64,000 bases of DNA, from the NCBI RefSeq assembly GCF_009746715.1, contig NZ_VRKW01000003.1, positions 248,001 through 312,000 on the forward strand. The letters run 5' to 3'. Under the pieces are notes generated by a model. That model made no database searches, was not told where the DNA came from, and worked only from the letters and a program-made list of their open reading frames with translations. The translations under genes were made by a program, and so were the position numbers. Origin of the DNA: Ketobacter sp. MCCC 1A13808. GTDB lineage: Bacteria > Pseudomonadota > Gammaproteobacteria > Pseudomonadales > Ketobacteraceae. This document shows, piece after piece, positions 37,046 to 44,098 of this stretch. Position 1 is the stretch's first letter. Every line of letters begins with the position of its first letter.

Positions 37046-37885
37046 TCAGCGGGATCGTGCCGTAACAACCTTGTTTATTCCGGATGTATCCCCTGATGAC
37101 TGTTCAACCGGACCCGTTACCCGCAGCGCAATAATGGATGCGTTGTCCTGACTCAATTTTCCTGCTTGTTCGATCGAGTCCAAAACTTTACTAACGAATG
37201 TGTCTGTGCTGTCTTCGGCTGCATCTGAATGCTTTGAAAGGGATAACAACTGCTGCTCTGAACAGGTTTCGACGCCATCGCTAGCGATAATTACCCAATC
37301 GCCTTGTTGTAATGGCGCAGGTGATTCTGGGGCATCAAAGATGGTTATGTCTTCACCCAGTACGGCTTCAAGTAATTGTGATCGATCGGGAGAAATCGCA
37401 GCGTCCTCTGCAGATAGCTGGCCGGCCGCAACTTGCTCTGCCAATTTCGCTGCCATCGAGTGGTTTTCATTGATGCGTTTGACGCAATCATGACGAATTA
37501 ACCACATCGGGCTGTCACCTACGCTCAGCCATTGAATAGAATCACCGTCGTAGACGACTGCAACCAAGGTTGTTCCCATCCCCTGCATATGGGGTTGCTC
37601 TGATATATATTGGTATAGGGCAAGGTTGGCTGCTTCCAACGCATCCAGCAAACGTTCTCTCATGTTGGGTGCAGTAGAATTATTGATAAAGCTTTGTTTA
37701 AACTCTTCAACAATTAACTTGCTAGCGATTTCTCCACCCGCCTGTCCCCCCATCCCATCGGCAAGCAGTAACAATCGGAATCCGTTGGGCCATGTCAGGA
37801 CTGCGACTGTATCCTGCTGGCTTTCTCGGGTGCCTTGCATTTGCGCCCAGGCTAAATCAATTTTCAGCATTCGGTTGGCCCGCAT
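37046..37885 (-). CDS. PP2C-family serine/threonine phosphatase (soluble)
   Basis: This 279-residue protein carries the PP2C metal and phosphate motifs: RESQQDT, LADGMGGQAGGE, SVGDSPMWL, IASDGVE and QDNASIIAL. There is no signal or membrane helix, so it acts in the cytosol, presumably reversing the neighbouring kinase. Its ATG follows directly on the stop of the upstream FHA gene (TAAATG), indicating coupling. A second phosphatase lies in the divergent operon. The C-terminal 25 residues after the catalytic fold are Ser/Thr-rich. Confidence 0.92.
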   Translation of the reverse strand: MRANRMLKIDLAWAQMQGTRESQQDTVAVLTWPNGFRLLLLADGMGGQAGGEIASKLIVEEFKQSFINNSTAPNMRERLLDALEAANLALYQYISEQPHMQGMGTTLVAVVYDGDSIQWLSVGDSPMWLIRHDCVKRINENHSMAAKLAEQVAAGQLSAEDAAISPDRSQLLEAVLGEDITIFDAPESPAPLQQGDWVIIASDGVETCSEQQLLSLSKHSDAAEDSTDTFVSKVLDSIEQAGKLSQDNASIIALRVTGPVEQSSGDTSGINKVVTARSR

Positions 37886-38572
37886 TTAATCCCATGTGAA
37901 GCCTTCGCCGCACAGCGGAACGAAGCGCAAAACCGTATCGCCCAATAAAATATGGCTATAAGGCTCCAATTCCATCGGCGTTAATACGGGGGCTTCGTTT
38001 ACATAAGCCAAATTAGTACCGGAACCCTGCTGGATATAGAACCGGTTGCCTCGGGGATCATAAGTCACCATCGCATGATTGCTTCTTGATATCTGACTGT
38101 CGCCGAAGTCCACACTTACTCGTTCGTTGGGGCTGCGCCCAATGCTATTTTGACCGTATCCAAGCTTTACAAAGTTGCCTTTACCCGGACCTTGAATTAC
38201 AACTAACCAGCCTGCAACAGGATCGGTCATTGCATCTGCGCCATCCACCGATTCGGCAGCTGAAATCTCGGTTTGGCCGGATGAAGAAATTGGCTTTCTT
38301 CTACCACGGTTAATGACCGTGGGCGGATCATCATCCGGTACGATTTTGTTTGTTGCGGTCTGGTCTGGGATAACAGAACGCTTAGGTGGCGCTGTGGGTG
38401 GATCATCGGGAAACAGGGTATTGGGAATGGTGACCGGCTGTGCTTGTTGCCCGCGGGGAGGTAGCGTCGGGTCTTCGCCACCTGTGCTGGTACCGCCCTT
38501 GGGTTGTCGGTCTCTTTTCACCGTAGATGGTATATCGATGGGTACACCATCCGGCCCTCGTTTGATTGCCAT
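37886..38572 (-). CDS. FHA adaptor with acidic-Pro-Thr repeats
   Basis: This 228-residue soluble protein has a Pro-rich, disordered N-terminal 120 residues and a C-terminal FHA domain (about 120-220: IGRSPNERVSVDF, ISRSNHAMVTYD, TNLAYVNE). The tail holds EDPT at Thr36, DDPPT at Thr60 and DDPPT at Thr85, regularly spaced by 24-25 residues. The kinase linker carries the similar DDVPT. These may be phospho-acceptor or FHA-docking threonines; that is inference. It lies between the ExbB-like gene and the phosphatase gene. Confidence 0.87.
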   Translation of the reverse strand: MAIKRGPDGVPIDIPSTVKRDRQPKGGTSTGGEDPTLPPRGQQAQPVTIPNTLFPDDPPTAPPKRSVIPDQTATNKIVPDDDPPTVINRGRRKPISSSGQTEISAAESVDGADAMTDPVAGWLVVIQGPGKGNFVKLGYGQNSIGRSPNERVSVDFGDSQISRSNHAMVTYDPRGNRFYIQQGSGTNLAYVNEAPVLTPMELEPYSHILLGDTVLRFVPLCGEGFTWD

Positions 38573-38586
38573 ATTGTCCTCCGGGC

Positions 38587-39399
38587 TTATTTTTCTTCAA
38601 ACAGTCGGTTGATTAAATTATCGATGCAGTATTGTCCTGCAGCATTAAGGGCCATTTCTTCTCTGCCTTGGGTAAGATGCAGGAAAAAAACCAGAATTGC
38701 CGACATAAGCAGTGCGACCAAAGTGGTATTAAAGGCGATGCCGAGTTTGGTGGTCAAACCACCCATCCATTCCTTTATTTCACTTCCACCTGAGCTGATG
38801 TCCGGCATATGGCTGGCGTCGGATAGGGCTAGTGCTATTCCGATTACGGTTCCGATAAATCCCAGTGTGGGTATTAACCAGACCACATACCTTAACATAT
38901 TGTATTTCAGATCAATTTCATGTTGCATTAGCTCCATGCTTGAGTTGAGTAAACTGTTTGCCTGATCAATAGACTGGCTGCTTTGGAACTGCAGAATAAC
39001 GCGCTTCGATAAGCGTTGTAAAAAATAAAATCGGGACTGTTTGCGTTCGTAAATTGTCTTGTAGATAGGTACAAGATCTTTTGAGCGCAGCATAGTGTCA
39101 TCTTCTTCGGGTAAAATGTTCAGGTGCAGTTGCGATGCTTCTTGGTTTGCCCGGCTTAGGCGTATAAGCAATTCGCCTAAGCCGATGAAAAACATGACCC
39201 ACATGATGTTCTGTATGGTGAACGGGTAGATAGGGTTGCTGCGGTCGAACAAGACGTCCGGGATTCTCATTTCCCCGGTAACTTCCTCAGCAGGCGGCGC
39301 TAGTAACGAGCAAATAGCAATAAACACAATGGAGATGAGCAGCGCCATTAATGCTCGGATCACTCTTGCTTTTTGTTCTTCCAATTCAAGAGGGTTCAT
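38587..39399 (-). CDS. MotA/TolQ/ExbB-like proton channel family protein
   Basis: This 270-residue membrane protein has helices near 15-33 and 62-82, a cytoplasmic region, then the conserved pair: RYVVWLIPTLGFIGTVIGIALALSD (about 168-192) and GIAFNTTLVALLMSAILVFF (about 222-242). The last carries the family's NTTLVAL threonine pattern. The usual partner of such channels is an ExbD/MotB-like protein. None adjoins it in this operon, but the VWA protein at 46.6-47.4 kb has a suitable single N-terminal helix. Confidence 0.88.
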   Translation of the reverse strand: MNPLELEEQKARVIRALMALLISIVFIAICSLLAPPAEEVTGEMRIPDVLFDRSNPIYPFTIQNIMWVMFFIGLGELLIRLSRANQEASQLHLNILPEEDDTMLRSKDLVPIYKTIYERKQSRFYFLQRLSKRVILQFQSSQSIDQANSLLNSSMELMQHEIDLKYNMLRYVVWLIPTLGFIGTVIGIALALSDASHMPDISSGGSEIKEWMGGLTTKLGIAFNTTLVALLMSAILVFFLHLTQGREEMALNAAGQYCIDNLINRLFEEK

Positions 39400-39442
39400 T
39401 CTGGTTCCTCGTACGTTGTTGCCGCTCTATCCCAATTGAACT

Positions 39443-39808
39443 TCAGGATTTTTTAATCTCGCCGGTTGTAGCATTGCGCCGGGGTTTAACCGAAAGAGGC
39501 TCATACGCGTCGTTTTCCGGTGGGTATTCAGGCTTGGCTTTATTTCGGTCAATAAACGACAATAGCGTTGCAACCGGTATTTTTTGTTTGCCGAATGCGA
39601 CGAGATCATCCTGCGTCACATAGCCTTGTTGTAGTGGTTGCCATTGTTCATTACGCCAGACAAAAGTCCCCCAGGAAGAGCCGCAGTCGATGATAAAGAG
39701 GCGGTTCTGGCTACTCCGAGTAGCTTCGGCGTGCAAGCGGGACACAGATTCATGATCAATCACATAATCCATAGTGGCCGATCGCCCGATAGTATAGGTG
39801 GTAAACAT
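39443..39808 (-). CDS. Small FHA domain protein
   Basis: This 121-residue protein has an FHA domain that fills about residues 1-85: YTIGRSATMDYVI, VSRLHAEA and CGSSWGTFVW. A short basic and acidic tail follows. The phosphothreonine-binding residues (Gly-Arg-Ser, Ser-Arg, His) are present. The ATG has a GGGAG site. It is the first gene of the minus-strand phospho-signalling operon, directly facing the divergent plus-strand operon. Confidence 0.88.
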   Translation of the reverse strand: MFTTYTIGRSATMDYVIDHESVSRLHAEATRSSQNRLFIIDCGSSWGTFVWRNEQWQPLQQGYVTQDDLVAFGKQKIPVATLLSFIDRNKAKPEYPPENDAYEPLSVKPRRNATTGEIKKS

Positions 39809-40153
39809 GAATTATCTCCCTCATACCCCAAATGCCCTGTTGATCGCGCATTCCACTGCCGCGGCCAGCTTAGCTGATCAATTTAATAAAAGGGTGCGCC
39901 GGATCTAAATATAGAACTTATCAACAATTCAATTATCTGTTCCACGCCACATTCTGCCAACCGATTGCTCAATTGTGAAGCTCTAATTACGTAACTCAGC
40001 ATTCTTGGTGCCGGTCGAGTTCGGTTGGGCGCACCAAGCGGTAACAAGATGGTAGGATTAAATTAGTGGTATACCGATTTAATATACTGATGTATGTTTT
40101 TAACCAGACTGTGCTCTGTGAGCTTTTAAGCACGCATTGGGAAATTGTTCGTG
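39809..40153. promoter_or_regulatory. Divergent promoter region of the phospho-signalling cluster
   Basis: This 345-base gap separates the two divergent operons and must hold both promoters. It contains an 8-base inverted repeat, CTTGGTGC (40004-40011) and GCACCAAG (40031-40038), with no T-run after it, so it is more likely an operator than a terminator. The region from 39,880 is AT-rich, but I cannot assign -35 and -10 boxes with confidence. Confidence 0.5.
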
Positions 40154-41725
40154 ATGGCTAAATCTTACTCTTCAATCGGCATCAGTAATATCGGTCAGCG
40201 TGAGGAAAACCAGGATCGATATAAGATCCTAGGTTTGGGTCTGGGCGATGAATGGCTGATTGTAGTGGCTGACGGTTTAGGAGGTCATAAAGGAGGGGCT
40301 ATTGCCGCAGAAGCAATAATTGATGCGGCATCTCGGTGCTGGCAAGATCGGGCACGAAAGCCCGACAACCAAGCGTTCCTTCTGGATCTGGTACAAGCGA
40401 GTCAACAAGCAGTTCAGCAGGCTGCAATGGTATCAGGGCTTGAGCCCCGTAGTGCTATTGCGGCTCTGATGATCCGTAATGATCAGGCTATCTCAGTACA
40501 CGTAGGCGATTGTCGGGTTATCCAAATCCAGGACGAAAAGTTTATCAAGCGAACGCTGGACCATTCTGTCGCACAGATTCATGTACTACAGGGCAGAATT
40601 AATGATGATGAAATGGGAGATCACAGAGACCAGAACAGGCTGACCTCCTGCATAGGTGGAGATGAGGGGCCCGACCCTGAATTAGAGCGTTGGGATATGA
40701 GTGAGCATTGCACTTTTATCGTATGTTCCGATGGGTTTTGGGAGCTATTTACCCAGGAGGAGATGATTGAGTTTGACAAGCTTGCTCTTACTCAGGCTAA
40801 TCTGGAAAATCTTGTTCAAGAGCGGATTGACGCCCGAACTCAACACGACAATACAACAGCGGTGTTGCTGCGGTTGCGGTCGTTGCCGGTGTTGCAACCA
40901 CGGAAAAAACCTGAAAAAAAGCGACGTGGAGTTCGAACCAAATGGTTGTCGCTTCTATTAATCGGTCTGCTTCTTGTTGGTGTTTGGCTGCTATTGCAAA
41001 AGCACAATCGCACCTCTAACCAGGACGCTGCTGTGCCGGTTGGTGCTTTAACGGAGTCCTCAGGCCCGCCCGCAGAAGATGAGGCGCTAGCGCCCATGCC
41101 TGGCGAGATTGATCAGATTTTTGAATCAAGGAAAGAGGGCGGCTTCAGAGAGACAGAAAACAACCGGAATCCGGGCCCGGCGCCCATTGATACTGTCAAC
41201 AAAGAAGTGAGCGAGCCGGTGGATAATATAGACCAGGTCGCTGAAAAAACGGGTGACGTGCTGCGAAGAGACGGCCTGATAGGTACAAATGACAGCCTCC
41301 TTAGCGACTCGGGCGCAGGCACTGCTGTAGGTGAAGCGAAGATTATCAGGATGCAGCAAGAGTATAAAGGGGTGCCAGTTTATTCTGCTGAACTGCGTGC
41401 TACCGTTAAAGGCGGAAAAATAATTCATATATCGGGTAAACCCGTCTCTGACATTGAGATTGATATTAAACCTGTGTTGACTTACTCAGAGGTAATAGAA
41501 CGCTATAAATCTTCGATAACGCAGAATATCAAGGCTGAAAAAACAGGCCAGTTATTGATCTTCAAGGAGCAGAAAAATTATCGGTTGGCGTGGAGTGGTA
41601 TTGTAACAACCGATGGTGTTGATGGAAAAAATATATTTAGCGCAGATGATGCTTCTCTGCTAGTTCGCGAAGAATTGATTTCTCGCGGAAACGAGGCCGT
41701 TGGCACGGAATTTAAGGAAAAATAG
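40154..41725 (+). CDS. Transmembrane PP2C phosphatase with C-terminal M4-propeptide-like (FTP/PepSY) domain
   Basis: Residues 1-240 form a PP2C phosphatase (REENQDR, ADGLGGHKGGA, HVGDCRVI, CSDGFWELF, HDNTTAVLL). A basic stretch and a single helix (about 263-284) follow. Beyond it are a disordered acidic linker and a C-terminal domain (about 394-500) with EYKGVPVYSAELRATVKGGKI and a later WSGIVTTDGVDG, which resembles the FTP and PepSY propeptides of thermolysin-type proteases. The next gene encodes an M4 protease, so this exported tail may bind or inhibit it. I prefer ATG 40154 over an upstream TTG. This architecture is not one I know. Confidence 0.85.
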   Translation: MAKSYSSIGISNIGQREENQDRYKILGLGLGDEWLIVVADGLGGHKGGAIAAEAIIDAASRCWQDRARKPDNQAFLLDLVQASQQAVQQAAMVSGLEPRSAIAALMIRNDQAISVHVGDCRVIQIQDEKFIKRTLDHSVAQIHVLQGRINDDEMGDHRDQNRLTSCIGGDEGPDPELERWDMSEHCTFIVCSDGFWELFTQEEMIEFDKLALTQANLENLVQERIDARTQHDNTTAVLLRLRSLPVLQPRKKPEKKRRGVRTKWLSLLLIGLLLVGVWLLLQKHNRTSNQDAAVPVGALTESSGPPAEDEALAPMPGEIDQIFESRKEGGFRETENNRNPGPAPIDTVNKEVSEPVDNIDQVAEKTGDVLRRDGLIGTNDSLLSDSGAGTAVGEAKIIRMQQEYKGVPVYSAELRATVKGGKIIHISGKPVSDIEIDIKPVLTYSEVIERYKSSITQNIKAEKTGQLLIFKEQKNYRLAWSGIVTTDGVDGKNIFSADDASLLVREELISRGNEAVGTEFKEK

Positions 41726-41773
41726 TTCAATTAACCAGATCCTGTCACAGGATCCAATCGGGATTGATTTGTT

Positions 41774-44050
41774 TTGAAAAGAGTCAAGACAATATTCTGG
41801 CTGGCTTGTCTTTATTTGACTGTGTGCGCGTTTTTTGTAAAGGCAGAAGGAGAGCAGAGGAATGACCGGGTGGGAGCTGATGGAATACCGGGTATTGACC
41901 TGGATTTTCCCGCTTCCGCTCGTTCTTTGCATTCGGTAGAGGGAGTCAACCAATGGTTACAAGATGAAGTAGCGACGCGCTTGGGCTTAATGGCGTCTGA
42001 TCGGATTGCGATTGCTGGCAGAAGTCAGCATTTGAACGGTTATACCATTTACCCTGTGGTTCAATCTTTCCAAGGGAAGCCGGTTGACGGCCATGAGTCA
42101 CGCCTGGTAACAGACAAGGACGGTGTTCCCCTGTTCCTGATGGGGCGGCACAACGGCTATGGCGCCGCAGCGAATTCTGAGCCTTTGATCCCGATAAGCA
42201 AAGCCCTGGAAAATGCTGGTCACGTGGAAGAAACGAAATACCAGCATGAACTGGTCTATTGGCGGGGGGGCGGTGAAAAATTAATACTGGTATATAAAAT
42301 TGAAGGTCAATTTGATGCTAAGGATGCGCCCGGCTATCAGCGAGTCTATGTGGATACGGAAAGTGGGGACATAATCAGGAGAGTGCCCCTACTGCATTCG
42401 GCGATGAACCGAAAAGTTTATAATTTTAAAGCCGCTTGCGAAAAAAGCCGTATATCCACGCCCGTACCACCCCTGGTCTCGAATTATTTGCTTAATGTGG
42501 CTGTGACTAATTATGCCCGATTAGAAGGTCAGTCGCGTTCCGGAAACGACAGTGTTGATTCAATCTATGACCTATTGGAATACACCTATCAATTTATAAA
42601 CGCGGTTTATGGCTTGGATAGTCTGGACAATGCGGGGATAGCGCTAAAGGTGTTTGCTAATGTTCACTATCATCAATTAGTGCCCGGTAGTATTCAGTGT
42701 GTAGGTGACGTATTTAATGCTGCTTGGGTGCAACCAACCAGCTCCTTATCACTCACCGCAGACGCTTATCGCTATGTAGAAGTAGTTGCCCATGAGCTGG
42801 GGCATGGGATTATTGGTCATGGCAGTGGCCTGGTCTATGAAAATGAATCGGGTGCGCTGAATGAGTCTATTGCGGATTCTATAGGCGTCGGATTTCGTGG
42901 TTGGTATGAATTTGGCAATAAGAGTCCCAATTTACCTCAGATTGCGAATGATTTATGGCGAATTAGAGGTCCGGATGGCGATCTTAGAAATATGATGCTG
43001 CCGAAGTTGGCGGGTCAAAATTATCCGGATCATTATGAACAGTATGCTCGGATGCAGGCAGATTACGGCGGGGTGCATGTCAATTCTTCCATCATGAATG
43101 TTGGCTTTTATCTTTTATCTCAAGGGGGCCAGCACCCCAGGCTGAAGTCTGGACAATCTGTTGCAGGGATAGGATTGATAAATGCCACCCGAATTTACGC
43201 TCTAGCCGGCGCTAGTGTCCTTACTTCTCACTCAAATTTTGCTGATGCCCGTTGCGGTTTCGCTCATATAGCTGAGTTGCAGCACGGGAAAAATTCTGCA
43301 GAATGGAAAGCGGTACATCATGCTATGGATGCGATTGGGATTCCCAATTTATGTGCTGCATCTCCCGCTCCGCAAGCGCCAGTTCCGGCCCCTGCACCAC
43401 CACTTCCTGAGCCTGATGGTACCTCTGTTCCTGCACCACAGGAACAAGAAAGGAAATCGCAGAATAAAATGCCAGGTGATGATGCCAGCGGAAACAGTAA
43501 GGCGGTTGCAATTGCCTTGCTAGTGGGATTAGCGGTAGCTGGGTTTGCCTTGCTACGGGCATCAACACGTAGGGAAGCAGACTCGATAGATCCGTCGTAC
43601 CGGGCAGATGGCCATTCCAAAAGTACGATCGATAATCGATCGTCAGCACAGGCCGCTGTCGATCTACCCAGAATTAAGGAAACGAATGCCCCTATTGTCA
43701 TCGACGCGAAACCGAAATCGCGGAATGATTCGTTTGCAGTTCTGGTCCCATTGGACGGCAGTGAACCTATACCGTTAACGACCCGGTTTCTTAAGTGTAA
43801 AGAGGGCTTGGTGATAGGCCGGGCGCTGGATCTAGTGCATGTTGAAATGAACAGTGAAATGGTCTCAAGGCGCCATTGTCGTCTGAAGTTAAGAGAGAGT
43901 ATGTTGTTCGTGGAAGACCTGAATAGTAGCCACGGTACCAGCCTCGAAAGCGTTGCACTGAAACCTTTCGAAGCGAAACAATTTTCCCTTGGGCAGATCA
44001 TCAGCATTGCCGGTTACAGCTATGTATTGAAAGACCGCCGGGCGTTATAA
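41774..44050 (+). CDS. M4 (thermolysin-family) metallopeptidase with transmembrane helix and C-terminal FHA domain
   Basis: This 758-residue protein starts at TTG with a signal peptide of about 24 residues. An FTP/PepSY propeptide follows to about residue 200 (LNGYTIYPVVQSFQGKPV). The catalytic domain has the zinc site VAHELGHGI (about 338-346) and GALNESIAD with the third ligand, then a catalytic-His region YGGVHVNSSIMN. A Pro/Ala-rich linker leads to one helix (about 575-595) and a cytosolic FHA domain (about 677-752: VIGRALDLV, SRRHCRL, NSSHGTS). A periplasmic protease thus carries a cytosolic phosphothreonine reader, an unusual fusion. Confidence 0.9.
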   Translation: MKRVKTIFWLACLYLTVCAFFVKAEGEQRNDRVGADGIPGIDLDFPASARSLHSVEGVNQWLQDEVATRLGLMASDRIAIAGRSQHLNGYTIYPVVQSFQGKPVDGHESRLVTDKDGVPLFLMGRHNGYGAAANSEPLIPISKALENAGHVEETKYQHELVYWRGGGEKLILVYKIEGQFDAKDAPGYQRVYVDTESGDIIRRVPLLHSAMNRKVYNFKAACEKSRISTPVPPLVSNYLLNVAVTNYARLEGQSRSGNDSVDSIYDLLEYTYQFINAVYGLDSLDNAGIALKVFANVHYHQLVPGSIQCVGDVFNAAWVQPTSSLSLTADAYRYVEVVAHELGHGIIGHGSGLVYENESGALNESIADSIGVGFRGWYEFGNKSPNLPQIANDLWRIRGPDGDLRNMMLPKLAGQNYPDHYEQYARMQADYGGVHVNSSIMNVGFYLLSQGGQHPRLKSGQSVAGIGLINATRIYALAGASVLTSHSNFADARCGFAHIAELQHGKNSAEWKAVHHAMDAIGIPNLCAASPAPQAPVPAPAPPLPEPDGTSVPAPQEQERKSQNKMPGDDASGNSKAVAIALLVGLAVAGFALLRASTRREADSIDPSYRADGHSKSTIDNRSSAQAAVDLPRIKETNAPIVIDAKPKSRNDSFAVLVPLDGSEPIPLTTRFLKCKEGLVIGRALDLVHVEMNSEMVSRRHCRLKLRESMLFVEDLNSSHGTSLESVALKPFEAKQFSLGQIISIAGYSYVLKDRRAL

Positions 44051-44098
44051 AACCATGTCGACATCGAAACTGAAAGTTTACCCAGGAAGGAGTTAACG

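Noticed and set aside
43318-44007. 229-codon open frame antisense to the M4-FHA gene
   Set aside because: It overlaps the well-supported FHA and membrane region of the sense gene, has no recognisable domain or ribosome site, and looks like a shadow of biased codon use.
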